DNA from: Cocos nucifera
Lineage: Eukaryota > Streptophyta > Magnoliopsida > Arecales > Arecaceae
Length of the DNA: 64,000 nucleotides
NCBI GenBank assembly: GCA_006176705.1
Contig: QRFJ01000022.1
Location: 992,001-1,056,000 of the forward strand
Reading direction: 5' to 3'
Within the stretch, counting starts at the first letter, position 1. Each line of letters opens with the position of its first letter. Positions 32,100 through 45,753 of the stretch are shown piece by piece. Made by a program: the position numbers and the translations under genes. The notes beneath the pieces were generated by a model. It had not been told where the DNA came from and ran no database searches. It was given only the letters and a program-made list of their open reading frames with translations.

Positions 32100-34290
32100 G
32101 ATCTCATCTCCGATCAAAGTTGATGCTGAAGTTGAAGCTCGGGAGAGATCTCATCTTTGACCAAAGTTAATGCTGAAGTTGAAGCTTTGGAGAGATCTCA
32201 TCTCTAGCTGAGGTTGAAGTAGACCTCATCTCCTGCGACTGAGATCGGAGGTTGAGATCCTCAGGGGCGATATTGTCCCCAGCAGCCGAGGCTGACTCGG
32301 GGGAGATCCTATCTCTTGCAGCCAAGATTGACTCGGGGGAGATCTTATCTCTTGCAGTCGAGATTGATACGGATGCTCGGAAGAGATCTGATCTCTAGCC
32401 GAGATTGATACGGACATTTGGAGGAGATCTGATCTCCTACAATTGAGGTTGATACGGACGCTCGGAAGAGATCTGATCTCCGACCGAGGTTGACGTGGTC
32501 GCTCGGGAGAGATCTTATCTCTGACTAAGGTTGTCTTCGATCTTATCTCTGGCCAAGGTTGTCTCAGTCGCTCGAGAGAGATCTTATCTTTGAGCGAGGT
32601 TGACGTGGTCGCTCGCAAGAGATCTTATATCTAGTCGAGGTTGTCACGGGCGCTCGTTGATGCGGTCGCTCGGAAGAAGTCTTATCTCTAGCCGAGGTTG
32701 TCTCGGGCGCTCGAGAGAGATCTTATCTCTGATCGAGGGAGAGATCTTATCTTTTTACAGCCGAGATCGGCCCGGACCCTCAGAGGAGATCTTATCTCCT
32801 ACGGTCGAGGTTGATGCGGATGCTTGGGGGGAGATCTATCTCCTACAGCCGAGGTTGATGCGGATGCTTGGGGGAGATCTTATCTCCTACAGCCGAGGTT
32901 GATGCGGACGCTCAGGGGAGATCTCTTATCTCCTATAGCTGAGGTTGGCCTGGACCCTCAGGAAAGATCTATCTCCTACAGCTAAGATTTGATGCGGGCG
33001 CTCGGAGGAGATCTTATCTCCTGCAGCTGAGGTTGGCTCGGTCGCTCGGGGGAGATCTTATCTTCTGACGGTCGAGGGTTATTACGGGCGCTCGAGGGAG
33101 ATCTTATCTCCTGCAGCCGAGGTTGGCCGATCGCTCGAGAAGATCTTATCTCCTGCAGTCCAGATTGATACAGACGCCTGGGAGAGATCTTATCTCCTGC
33201 AGTCGAGGTTGGCTCGGGGGAGATCTTATCTCCTGCAGTTGAGGTTGCCTCGGAGGAGGTCTTATCTCCCTATGGTTGAGATTAATTGTGGGCGCTAGGG
33301 GAGATCTTATCTCCTGTAGTCGAGGTCGGCCCGGACCCTCAGGAGAGATCTTATCTCCTGCGGTCGAGGTTGTTACGGGCGCTCGGGGAGATCTTATCTC
33401 CTACAGCCGAGATCGGCCTAGATCCTCGAGGGAGATCTTATCTCCTATTAGCCGAGGTTGCTCGGGGGAGATCTTATCTCCGACAGCCGAGGTTGTTGCG
33501 GATGCTTGGGGGAGATCTTATCTTCTGCAGTCGAGGATTTGGCCCGATCGCTCGGGGGAGATCTTACCTCCTGCGGTCGAGGTTGATGCAGACGCTCGAG
33601 GGAGATCTTATCTCCTGCAGCTGAGGTTGGCCGATCGCTCATGGGAGATCTTATCTCTTGCAGTCGAAGTTGCCTCAAGGAGATCTTATCTCCTACGGTC
33701 GAGATTGATGCGGACGCTTAGGGAAGATCTTATCTCCTGCAGTTGAGGTCGGTCTGGACTCTTGGGGGAGATCTTATCTCCTGCGGCCAGGTTGTTGTGG
33801 ACGCTCGGGGGAGATCTTATCTCCTGCAGCCGAGGTAGGCCCGGACGCTCGAGGGAGATCTTATCTCCTACAGTCAAGGTTGCCTCGAGGAAGATCTTTA
33901 TCTCCTATAGCCGAGGTCGTTGCGGACGCTCGGGGGAGATCTTATCTCCTATAGCCGAGGTTGCCTTGGGGGAGATCTTATCTTCTGCAATCGAGTTCAG
34001 CCTGAATTCTCGAGGGAGATCTTATCTCCTACGGTCGAGATTATTGCGGGCGCTCAGGGGAGATCTTATCTCCTGCAGTCGAGCTCGATCGGGATGCTCG
34101 GGGGAGATCTTATCTCCTGCAGCTAAGGTTGCCTCGAGAGAGATCTTATCTCCTACAGCCGAGGTCATTGTTGGCACTCGGGGGAGATCTTATCTCCTGT
34201 AGTCGAGGTTGGCCCGAATCCTCGGGGAAGATCTTGTCTCCTGCGATCAAGATTACCTCGAAAGAGATCTTATCTCCTGCAGCCGAGGTT
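32100..34290 (-). repeat. Tandem array of hairpin units in element C
   Basis: About 48 units of 37-45 bp built on GAGATCTTATCTCCTGCAG and TCGAGGTTG, with CGGACGCTCGGGG or CCCGGACCCTC linkers. This is the same family as in element A. The edge near 32260-32500 uses GATCTGATCTC variants. Several 100-150-codon ORFs run through it in more than one frame because of the repeat phase. Confidence 0.92.
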
Positions 34291-35382
34291 GAAGAACTTT
34301 GACCGGCTCATGTTAGAATGAGGTTCTCCTCCTGTTCCTAACACAGCAACTATTGACTGCTTGTTTCCTGTCATTACATAGTTTTTGCACCCAGAAACAA
34401 TATTATTGAAATAAAAGAATTTTATCGAAGTTAAGTTACTAGCAGCACATCCCCATTTCAAGATCGTGGGGGCGTTGTTCCTCCGAGTTTTCTTGGACAG
34501 TAAGTCTCGATTCGGACGACCTCCTCTATCTCATGCTAGCCTTCTTAATTTGGAGCAAGCTTCTCTTGGCTTTGTCGTTGGGAGATGATAGCCCACCGAA
34601 GTACCAAGCCCTGGAGATAGTATCGATGATGCCGGGAGGCGGTCGATCTCTTTATCATTCCTCCCTCATTGGTGGTTCTAGCTTCTGAAGGGGGAGGACT
34701 TCTCTGCACCCTTCGGTCGAGACTTTCTTAATAATGAGCTCGAGAAGGAGTTTGGGCCTCTTGCACTGGGGGAGGTCGTGAGTACGGTCGAACTTTATTC
34801 CGTCCTCCTTTGAAACCTTCTGGGGTAGAACTTCATGCTCCTTTATCGGAGCTTCCTTGATGATGAGCTCGAGGGGGAGTTCGGTGGCCTTGCTTATGCT
34901 GAACTTCATTCTGCCCTCTGTGAAACCTTCTAGGGGAGAACTTCTACTCTTTGTTTTTTCTTTCTAAGGGCGATTGGTATGCTAGGTCAAATGCTCTTCC
35001 TTAAGATCGATTCCTGGCATCCTAATGGCGGGTTTGCTGGCAAAGTCACCGTCGAAGGCTATTGCATGGCCTACATTATCTCGACGAGGCTACGAACCTG
35101 CTAGACCAGCAGGTTGAACTACTCCGCATCTACGGTGGCTTCAGGTGGAACCTAGGTTGTCGGAACTGAAGCAGGAGTAGACGGATCTAGACGAGATCGG
35201 ACCATGGAGGCCATCGATCATCGGATCAAGGCTCTCTTGGGAGGCATTTTCTCTTGAAAAAAACTCTAGAGAGGAAGGAGGAAGATCTCTAGAGAGAGAT
35301 CATCGCTGAGCACCTCTTTAAGAATAAGGAGGCCTCAAGAATACCTCAAGAATGGAGGCGGCCCTCCTTCTAGTGCCAAATC
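34291..35382 (-). pseudogene. 5' internal region of element C with gag-leader remnant
   Basis: Closely parallels 12360-13512 of element A: the same TTGACTGCTT..CTGTCAT.ACATAGTTTTTGCACC block, the same GATGATGAGCTCGAG repeats and the same leader next to the primer site. Gag beyond its start, and all of pol, are absent. Confidence 0.6.
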
Positions 35383-36451
35383 TGTTGGTGCAGAATCTGA
35401 TTGTCGTTGGATCCAGTTGGAGTGGAGGAGGATGAGGTCGCCATCGGAGATCTGCAAAATAAAGTTCCATTCGGAGTCAGTGGGGGTGGCTCCGGCAGAA
35501 CCCTCCGATGATCAAGTCAGCTCTTCTAGTCAACAAAAATAGAGTGCTCTTGAATGAGTTCGGTAGAGTTTAGAGGAGGAGAGGAGAGCTTAGAGCTTGG
35601 AGTAAGCATATCTGGAGGGTTTCTTTTTATAGACGGAGCTTAGAGCGGGTTGATGGTGATGGCCATACCGTCCGGTCGTGGGTTGCTCGGGGCCGCATAG
35701 AGTTTGGTATGGAGAGGAAGGCATCGTCAGGCGGATAATGACAACCATACTGATAGATCGTGGGCCACATGGGGCTAATTATGGAGAGAGTGGTGTTGCC
35801 AGTAGTGGTGGCCATGTCGTTCGATCGCATCGTCTATGGCTGACTGATGATGATAGTTCGTTCAAATTTAATAGTCGTGACTCTGAGAAAGCAGGCATTG
35901 ATTGGTGGACTTCGACATGTATCAATTTTAGAGAAGTTCGGACTCCTGAAGGAGTTTGATCGAGGAGAAGCTCGGAAGGAGTTTGGTCGGAGGAGTGTGG
36001 AGGAAGTTCGGCTCTCGTAGTTGTCTGACTGGAGAAGTGCGGCTAAGGCTCGGTCATTAGGGAGTTCGAAAGGAGTTCAATCGCTGAGGAGTCCAGCTGG
36101 CTGAAGGAGTTCGATTGAGACTTGATAGTTGGAAAGTTTGAAAGAAGCTTGACCGCTGATGAGTCTGACCGGCTAAAGGAGTTCGGCTAAGACTCGGCCA
36201 CTGGAAAGTTCGGTAAAAGCTCGACCGCTGATGAGCTCGGGAGGCTAAAGGAGTTCGACTAAGGCCCGGCCGCTGGAGGTTCGAAAGGAGCTCGACCATT
36301 GAGGAGTTCAGCTGGCTGAAGGAGTTTGGCTAAGACTCGACCGTTGGAGAGTTCGGTAGGAGCTTGGTCGCTAAGGCTCTTCCATGGTTATCGATTGCAT
36401 TAGACTAAGCATCGAGCTGGACTTCGATAGAAGTGGAGTTTATCCCCAATA
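35383..36451 (-). repeat. 5' LTR of element C
   Basis: Starts TGTTGGTGCAGAATC and ends TTTATCCCCAATA, aligning with 30921-31990 including the 65-70-bp subrepeats (36040-36380). The shared subrepeats show that they existed before insertion. Confidence 0.86.
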
Positions 36452-36699
36452 GATGCCATAATTTTGATATTCTGTATCAAAATTATGACATTAAGGATTA
36501 AAATTATGATATCCTGAAACAGAAACAACTTCGATGTCATGATTTTGATATACTGTGTAAAAATTATGACATTAAGGATCAAAATTATGACATCTTCGAG
36601 CAGAAATATTTTTGATTTCATAATTTTGACATTCTGCGTCAAAACTATAACATTATATGTTAATATTATGACATCTTGTAGGTAAAACACCTTCTAAAT

Positions 36700-38200
36700 A
36701 TAATTTTTGATATTTCTATAATATTTCTATATCAAAAATATGATATTCTATATGTAAAATACCTCTTAAATATATCTTTCAGTATTTTTATGATATATAA
36801 TATTAAAATTATGATATTTAAAGTTAAAATTATGATATTTAAAGTCAAAATTATGATAATCCTACATGTAAAATATCTTTTGAAGGTAGTTTTGATAATA
36901 TTATAATATGCTAGATTATAACTATAATATTATACGTTAATATTATGAAATTTTATAGATAAAATATCTCTCAAATATATTTTTTTGATATTTTTATAGC
37001 ATTTCTATGTTAATAATATGACATCATGTAAATAAAATACCTCTCAAATATATCTTTCAGTATTTTTATAATATTTAATATTAAAATTATAATATTTAAA
37101 ATTAAAATTATGATATTCTACACTTAAAATATTTTTTAAAGATAGTTTTGATAATATTATAATATACTTAATCAAAACTATAATATTATATGTTAATATT
37201 ATGATATCTTATAGGTAAAATATCTTTCAAATATATTTTTTGATATTTTTATAGTATTTTTATGTCAAAAATATGGTATCCTATAGGTAAAATATCTCTC
37301 AAATATATCTTCTAATATTTTTATAACATTCAATATCAAAATTATGATATTTAAAGTTAAAATTATGACATCTTGCATATAAAATATCATTTAAAGATAG
37401 TTTTAATAATATTATAATATAACAGATCACAACTATAATATTATATGTTAATATTATGACATCTTATAGATAAAATATCTTTCAAATATAATTTTTAATA
37501 TTTTAATAGCATTCCTATGGCATCCTATAGGTAAAACACCTCTCAAATATATCTTCCAATATTTTTATTACATCTAATGTCAAAATTATGATATTTAAAG
37601 TCAAAATTATGATATTTAAAGTTAAAATTATGGTATCATGTATGTAAAATATCTTTTAAAGATAGTTTTGACGATATTATAACATACTAGATCATAACTA
37701 TGATATTATATATTAATATTATGACATCTTGTATAGATAAAATATCTTTTAAATATAATTTTTAATTTTTTTATAGCATTTTTATATCAAAACTATAGTA
37801 TTCTATATGTAAAATACCTCTCAAATATATCTTCTAGCATTTTTATAATATCTAATATCAAAATTATGATATTAAAAATTAAAATTATGATATTTAAAGT
37901 TAAAATTATATCATCCTGTATGTAAAATATCTTTTAAAGATAGTTTTGATAATATTATAACATACTAGATCATAACTATGATATTATATATTAATATTAT
38001 GACATCTTATAGATAAAATATCTTCTAAATATATTTTTTAATATTTTAATAATATTTTAATGATAAAAATATGATATTCTGTAGGTAAAATATCTTTTAA
38101 ATATATCTTTCAATATTTTTATGACATCCGATGTGCATTAAAATAGATAATTTATGGCATCTGTAGGTAAAATACCTTCCAAATATGAAATCTATTATAG
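36700..38200. repeat. About 255-bp tandem repeats, left arm of foldback
   Basis: The motif AGATAGTTTTGATAATATTATAA recurs near 36884, 37141, 37396, 37657 and 37938 (spacing 255-281 bp). Each is followed by TATGTTAATATTATGACATC, TCAAATATAT and TTTTTATA. Earlier copies are at 30179 and 30421 outside element C. Confidence 0.8.
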
Positions 38201-39960
38201 GTATGATATCTTAAAATGGATAATTTTTGTCTTATATATATATATTTTGACTTCAAATAATCTTCTATACATCTTCTATAGAGATTTTTGCAAATGATCA
38301 GTTGGATGAGGCTTCATACGTTGGTTGCCATGAGAATGCATCTTCTTTTAATGCACCACATATAGATAATAATTTATGGTAAGAAGAGAAATGTTGGAGG
38401 AACGAGGAAGAAGATTATCAAGAATGAAATATTATAATTTTTTTATTATTTATTATAATTTATAAATTAAATATTTTAATTTTATCAAAATAAGAAATAT
38501 ATTATAGTAGATATTTAAAAATTCATTAATTTAATAAAATATCATCTTAAATTTTTATAAATATTATATTCAAAGATATTTCCTATGATATTATAGATTA
38601 ATATTATCACATCTTATAGGTAAAATATATCCTAAATATATTTCTTTGATATTTTTATAATATTTTTATGTCAAAAATATAGTATCATACAAGTAAAACA
38701 TCTCTTAAGTATATATTCTAATATTTTTATAATATCTAATATCAAAATTATGATATTTAATATCAAAATTATGATAAAGAATGTCATAATTCTACGTTTG
38801 AGGATGTTTCGGCTCAAAGACGTCATAATTTTGATATAGGATATAATAATTTTACATTCAAGAATGTTTCTATTTTAGGATGTCATAATTTTAATTCTTA
38901 ATGTCATAATTTTGATATAGAATATCATAATTCTACGTTCGAAAATATTTTTATTTTAGAATATTATAATTTTAATTTTTAATATCATAATTTTGACATA
39001 AGATGTCATAAGATGTTATAATTCTGCGTTCGAAAATATTTTTATTCTAGGATGTCATAATTTTGATTCTTAATATTATAATTTTAACATAGGATATCAT
39101 ATGATGTCATAATTCTGCATTCGAAGATATTTTTATTCTAGGATATCATAATTTTAATTTTTATAATTATAATTTTGACACTCTGTATTTAGAAATATTT
39201 TTATTTCTGATTATCATAATTTTGATCTTTAATATCATAATTTTGATATAGGATATCATAATTTTGCGTTCGAGAATATTTCTATTCTAGAATATCATAA
39301 TTTTGATTCTTAATATAATAATTTTAATATAAAATATCATAATTCTTATTCAAAAATATTTTTACTCTAGGATGTCATAATTTTTATCTTTAATATTATA
39401 ATTTTGATACAGGATATTATAATTCTGCATTCAAAGATATTTCTGTTACAGGATGTCATAAAAATATTATAAAAATATCAAAAAATATATTTAAAAGATA
39501 TTTTATCAATAAGATATTATAATATTAACCTATAATATTATAGAAAATATCCTTGAATGCAATATTTATAGAAATTTAAGATGATATTTTATTAAATGAA
39601 TAAATTTTTTAAATATCTACTACAATATATTTCATATTTTGATAAAATTAAAATATTTAATTTATAAATTATAATAAATAATTAAAAAAATATAATATTT
39701 TATCCTTAATAATTATTTCTCATTCTTCCTACGCTTCTCTTCTTATCATAAATTATTATCTATATATGGTGCACTAAAAGAAGATGGATTCTCATAGCAA
39801 CCGCTGCATGAAGTCTCATCCAACTAATTATTTACAAAAAAATTTTGTAGAAGATGTATAGAAGGTTATTTGAAGTTAAAAATGCATACAGAAGATATAA
39901 ATTATCCATTTTAAGATGTCATACTTACAAAAGATGCCATATTTATGAGGATTTTACCTA
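38150..39960. repeat. Inner inverted repeat around the foldback centre
   Basis: 38150-38600 and 39520-39960 are inverted copies sharing AATTTATGGTAAGAAGAG / CTCTTCTTATCATAAATT, TAATGCACCATATATAGATA-type sequence and TATAAATTAAATATTTTAATTTT. The 0.9-kb spacer holds the about 100-bp TCATAATTTTGA repeats. The centre falls at about 39.05 kb, near the midpoint of the reconstructed element. Confidence 0.75.
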
Positions 39961-39999
39961 CAGATATCATAAAGTATCCATTTTAATGCACATTTGATA

Positions 40000-40930
40000 T
40001 CATAAAAATATCAAAAGATATAATTAAAAGATATTTTACCTACAGGATGCCATATTTTTATCATAAAAATATTATTAAAATATTAAAAATTATATTTAAA
40101 AGATATTTTACCTATAAGATATCATAATATTAATATATAATATCATAGTCGTAATCCAGTATGTTATAATATTGTCAAAACTATTTTTAAAAGATATTTT
40201 ACATGCAGGATATCATAATTTTAATTTTAAATATTATAATTTTAATATTAAATATCATAAAAATATTAGAAGATATATTTGAGAGGTATTTTATTTATAG
40301 GATGCCATATTTTTGATATAGAAATGCTATAAAAATATCAAAAAATATATTTAGAAGATATTTATCTACAAGATGTCATAATATTAACATATAATCATAG
40401 TTTCGATCTAGTATGTTATAATATTATCAAAACTATCTTCAAAAGATATTTTATATATAGGATATCATAATTTTAATTTTAAATATCATAATTTTAACAT
40501 TAGATGCCACAAAAATGCTGAAAGATCTATTTGAGAGGTATTTTACCTACAGAATATCATATTTTTGACATAAAAATACTATAAAAATATTTTTAAAATA
40601 TATTTAAAAATATTTTATCTATAAAATTTCATAATATTAATATATAATGTTATAGTTATGATCTAGTATATTATAATATTGTCAAAACTATCTTTAAAAG
40701 ATATTTTACATATAAGATTGTCATAATTTTGATTTTAAATATCATAATTTTGATATTAGATATCATAAAAATACTGAAAGATATATTTGAGAAATATTTT
40801 ATATATAGGATATCATATTTTTGATATAAAAATATTATAAAAATATTAAAAATTATATTTAAAAATTATTTTATCTATAAGATATCATAATATTAATATA
40901 TAATATTATAGTTTTGATATAGAATATTAA
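40000..40930. repeat. About 255-bp tandem repeats, right arm of foldback
   Basis: Inverted relative to the left arm. The motif TTATAATATTGTCAAAACTAT recurs near 40152, 40414 and 40672, and further copies at 48098 and 48349 lie beyond the CACTA insertion. Confidence 0.78.
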
Positions 40931-41141
40931 AATTATGATATCGAGGATATTTTTATTTCAAGATGTCATAATTTTGATCCTTAATATCATAATTTTGATA
41001 TAGTATGTCAAAATTATGACATCAAGGATATTTCTATTTCAGGATGTCATAATTTTGATCCTTAATATCATAATTTTGATATAAAATATTAAAATGATAA
41101 TATCGAAGATATTTCTATTATAGGATATTATAATTTTGATC

Positions 41142-41469
41142 TTTTTTTTATGCAAAAAAGGAATGGGGGGCTCTTGGCATAGCTACCCCCTCTAGGGGTG
41201 ATCATGAGGACCCCCACTCTGCTAGAGAATGTTCAATGCATGGCGACATAAGGTGACTCAGCCATTTCCCACAATGCCCAAGTGGAATGTGTAAGTACGT
41301 CACCTCAGCACCACCCAGGCATCAAAGGGTCCTCTTACCACCCCACTTTTCAGGCATTCAGCATCCAAAATTTAATCCATCATTTAATCGACTCCCTCAA
41401 GGCTCGAACTATGGACATGAGGAATGGGGTTAACGACATATGACCAACTAGACTATCATTTGAGTAGTC
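41142..41469 (-). mobile_element. tRNA-derived SINE
   Basis: Read on minus, the head has an A box TAGTCTAGTTGG (41444-41455) and a B box AGTTCGAGCC (41401-41410) at the spacing of an internal Pol III promoter. The body is non-coding and ends in an A-rich tail (T run at 41142-41149 on plus). ATAATTTTGATC occurs directly on both sides (41130-41141 and 41470-41481) as a probable 12-bp target duplication. This motif is also common in the host repeat, which weakens that last point. Confidence 0.72.
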
Positions 41470-42356
41470 ATAATTTTGATCCTTAATGTTATAATTTTGA
41501 TACAGGATATCAAAATTATGATATTCTGAAATAGAAACATCTTTGATGTCATAATTTTGACATTCTATATCAAAATTATAGCATTAAAGATCAAAATTAT
41601 GATATCCTAGAATAGAAATATCTTTGATGTCATAATTTTGACATCCTATGTCAAAATTATGATATTAAGAATCAAAATTATAATATCTTATAACAGAAAC
41701 ATCCTCGATGTCATAATTTTGATATTCTGTATCAAAAGTATGATATTAAGGATCAAAATTATGATGTCCTAGAATAGAAAAATTTTCGAACACAAAATTA
41801 TGACATCCTATGTCAAAATTATGATATTAAGGATCAAAATTATAATATTTTAAAATAAAAAAATATCAAAAAATTATATTTGAGAGATATTTTAGCTGTA
41901 GGATGTCATAATATTAACATATAATATCCACTACAAGAAATTTAATCTTTTGCGATGAAATTTTAGCGACAAATATAAATTTCATCGCAAATAGCTATCT
42001 TTTGCGACGAAAAATATACTTCACCATAAAAAATAAAATTCTTATATATGATGAAAATAAAAATTTCATTGTCATAAATTTATCTTTAATGATGAAAATA
42101 ATATTTCGTCGCTAGAGTTTTAGTTCTTGTGATGAAAAAAAAATTCATTGCTAAAGAATAATCTTTTGTGATGAATTTTGTTGCTAAAAATTTCATTGCA
42201 GATACAATTTTCGCAATGAAAATTATTTCATCGCTAAAGGTTAGTTTTTGTGATAAAAAAAATTATCGCAAATAGTTACTTTCTTGCAACGAAAGAAATT
42301 CGTCGTCAAAACAAATAGGATTTTAACTCTATTTTGCCCCTAAATCAGACCTCATT

Positions 42357-42482
42357 GCACCGAGCACCCTCTCTCTTCGAGTCTCCCTCTCTCTCTCACT
42401 TCATCGAGCTGGGACGTTGATTCATCACACCAAGTGCCCTCTCTCTTCGAGTCTCCCTCTCTCTCTCACTTCATCGAGCCGC
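42357..42482 (+). repeat. About 62-bp tandem duplication in the CACTA leader
   Basis: CCCTCTCTCTTCGAGTCTCC followed by CTCTCTCTCTCACTTCATCGAGC occurs twice. The downstream Ser/His-rich ORFs (42417-42723) are products of CT-rich and CATCGTCGT-rich composition. Confidence 0.8.
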
Positions 42483-43860
42483 ATCATCGTCATCATTCCT
42501 CTGCACCACCATGCACCATCATCGTCGTCCCTATGCCATCGTCGTCGTTGCTCCTCCGCACCACCACCCACCATCGTCGTCGTCGTCATCTCTCACTCCA
42601 AACCCGAGTTCCCGTTCCAATAAATCCTGTGACACCGTTGGCCCCTTCCACCCTGTAGCTCTCTCACTCGTGCTCTTCTCTACTCTCTCTACCTACCGAG
42701 CCGCATCTCGCCCTCTGCCTTGATCGATCGATAGAGTTTGAGGTAAGCTCTCTCCTCCATTCCACTAGCGCTCCCTTTTTCACTTCCGTTTGTCCGTTAC
42801 CCAGAGCATGAGCATGCCGAACTTAAAAGGTTCTAAATCATCTTTAATCCTAATGGCTCCTTCGCCTTGGGTAACCTAGATATCATTTTCTATTGAGCAG
42901 TAATAGCTTAGCTATAGTGCTCATAAACAACTCTGAAGAATTAAATTTAGCTCCAGAGGACTTTTGCCTATAGGGAAGCCCACAATCCAAGCACATTACC
43001 CGCAAATTTTACTGCTAAAAATGATTAATTAGGCATAAGTCCTAATTTCATTATTCTCCTTGAGTGTTGGTTTTAGTTTAACTTATTTCTCTTTCCATCT
43101 TTCCTCAATTTAATAGACTAAGTCATCGGGTGAAGACTAATTTCTACAGGTAAAAATAGGAGTCGTTGGGTGAAATTTCAGAAGTAGATGTTAAAAGAAT
43201 TCCAACCATGTGTATAGAAGATAACTATTATTTTTGGTAACACAGAAGGTAACTATTTTGCTGACCATTCTACTATGCTATTTAGAAAAGTAGAGATCCA
43301 TATGCATGTCCCTTCAAACCAAGGGAGAGATCCATTTTGGACGCATGTAGTTTAAGTTTTTTGTTTTTGGCTTAAACTCCTCGCTAGGTGTGTAGCAAGT
43401 GGACACTATTTTTGATATAGTAGTATGTGGGCACTTATTCTGATGAAAAAACATTAGAAATTTATACCTAGGGCTTGGCTTATATCAACCCTTATAGCAG
43501 TATTTAGTAGGTCAATGGCTAAGTCAAGCCTTTTGTTGCTCATCATCTTCCTGTATTGGAGCCCAAACATACCTCTCTAACATAACAAATCAAATTACTT
43601 AAAATACAAAAGCTAGGTATTAGACAATCTCAAACTTGATCTTGCCTGATCTGATCAAATGCAACATGTTCTGTTGGTCTTTGGAAATTACCAAGTCCAT
43701 CATTAACCTACTTGCAATTTATGCTTCAATGGCTTATCAAGTAAGTCCACACTTATCAAATATAGTATTATGAAGCAATCCTAGATTTAGAGCATTTTAA
43801 GCATCAATCATACAACAAGCATGTATCATGGTATCCTGTGTCTGAAACCATGCATTCTAG

Positions 43861-45753
43861 AACATCTAAGTGTTGCCTTAATTCATTTATAAATCATGGC
43901 ATCACTCATAGTTTAATGTTATGATTCAAATAAAGAAGGCCACAATGAGGAAAAAAATCTCTCTTATTTTTCTCGAGATGACATCAGCATGTAAATCTTG
44001 CAATTATTTTCTAGATTCAGAGACTTGTTTGTAAAACAAACATGAAGCAAGTATTTGAGAAGTGTTTATAAAAAAAAAATAGTACTTGGTTTGAGATGGC
44101 TCTAAGATTTTACTTTTGCCTTCATTGTTTTTTTCTTTTCAGCATTGTATCTTTGATATGGAATTACTCTGGATCTAGCACCAAATCTTGAGAATATGTC
44201 AGGATTTGGTACAAAATATTATACATTAATCATAACATAACAAATGCATGAACCTTAGAATTCCCATTCGAGGATAGCATGCTTGAGCCAATGTTTGTCC
44301 TTTAATGAAAAAAAACATTGGTGTTATGCATGCTATTCTCAAATTATCCTTGTGGACAGTTTGGACACATGAGTAAATTTTAAATTGCATACCATGTGCT
44401 TTTACATCGGAGAGTTTCGTTGGCATTTTCGATCATGTTCTCTAGATACATAGCACGATTTCAGTTCTTGTATATCTAGAGAATTGTACCGAAATGTGGA
44501 TGATGACTTCATCAATAATAATTTATACTCATAATCACATGTGGATGATGACTTCATCAATGACAATGATGATAGTATTTTGGGCTCGACGCCTTCTACG
44601 AGTCCTGTTGAGGATGACTATATGGATATGAGTTCAAATTCTAAGAATAATAATTAATATATTTAAGTAATTCAATTTATTTTTGTGTTACATCATATAG
44701 TATTTCAATTTTTATGATTATATGCTTATTCAAATTATGTTAACCATTATAGCATCATGACTGGTCCTGAGCATGGACGTTCATCGAACAGACATTGGGC
44801 CCCACAAAACATCTAAGCGTTGCCTTAATTCATTTATGCATCACGGCATCACTCATAGTTTAATGTTATGATTCAAATAAAGAAGGCCATAGTGAGGAAA
44901 AAAAATCTCTCTTATTTTTCTCGAGATGACATCAGCATGTAAATCTTGCAATTATTTTCTAGATTCAGAGACTTGTTTGTAAAACAAACATGAAGCAAGT
45001 ATTTGAGAAGTGTTTATAAAAAAAAATAGTACTTGGTTTGAGATGGCTCCAAGATTTTACTTTTGCCTTCATTGCTTTTTTCTTTTCAGCATTGTATCTT
45101 TGATATGGAATTACTCTGGATCTAGCACCAAATCTTGAGAATATGTTAGGATTTGGCACAAAATATTATACATTAATCATAACATAACAAATGCATGAAC
45201 CTTAGAATTCCCATTCGAGGATAGCATGCTTGAGCCAATGTTTGTCCTTTAATGAAAAAAAACATTGGTGTTATGCACGCTATTCTCAAATTATCCTTGT
45301 GGACAGTTTGGACACATGAGTAAATTTTAAATTGCATACCATGTGCTTTTACATCGGAGAGTTTCGTCGGCATTTTCGATCATGTTCTCTAGATACATAG
45401 CACGATTTCAGTTCGTGTATATCTGGAGAATTGTACTGAAATGTGGATGATGACTTCATCAATAATAATTTGTGTTCACAATCACATGTGGATGATGACT
45501 TCATCAATGATGATGATGATAGTATTTTTGGCTTGATGCCTTCTACAAGTCCTGTTGAGGATGACTATATGGATATGAGTTCAAATTCTGAGAATAATAA
45601 TTAATATATTTAAGTAATTCAATTTATTTTTGTGTTACATCATATAGTATTTCAGTTTTTATGATTATATGCTTATTCAAAGTATGTTAACCATTACAGC
45701 ATCATGACTGGTTCTGAGCATGGACGTTCATCGAACAGACGTCGGGCCCCACA
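43861..45753 (+). repeat. 947-bp direct tandem duplication in the CACTA element
   Basis: 43861-44806 and 44808-45753 are near-identical, differing at scattered positions. The unit includes the presumed first coding exon with its ATG (44757, copied at 45704) and the intron before it. The downstream gene continues only from the second copy. Confidence 0.92.

Larger units (their letters stand above)
30921..36451 (-). mobile_element. LTR element C, non-autonomous Ty3/Gypsy derivative
   Basis: A 5531-bp minus-oriented element inside the foldback's left arm. LTRs of 1070 and 1069 bp flank, on the minus strand, a primer site like element A's (GATTTGGCACTAGAAG, about 35367-35382), gag-leader remnant, spacer, about 2-kb tandem array and purine-rich tract (about 31991-32010). 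The 5-bp flanks are GATGT and GATGC. The outer termini read TATTGG and CCAATA instead of TGTTGG/CCAACA, whereas the inner LTR boundaries are canonical. It has no pol. Confidence 0.87.

Noticed and set aside
33276..34202. ORFs of 110-156 codons in element C's array
   Set aside because: Same repeat-phase artefact as in element A.
36400..36690. 96-codon minus ORF rich in Ile and Val
   Set aside because: Spans the LTR C/foldback junction and translates the TCATAATTTTGA repeat.
42417..42723. Ser/His/Pro-rich ORFs
   Set aside because: Low-complexity translation of CT and CATCGTCGT tracts in the CACTA leader.
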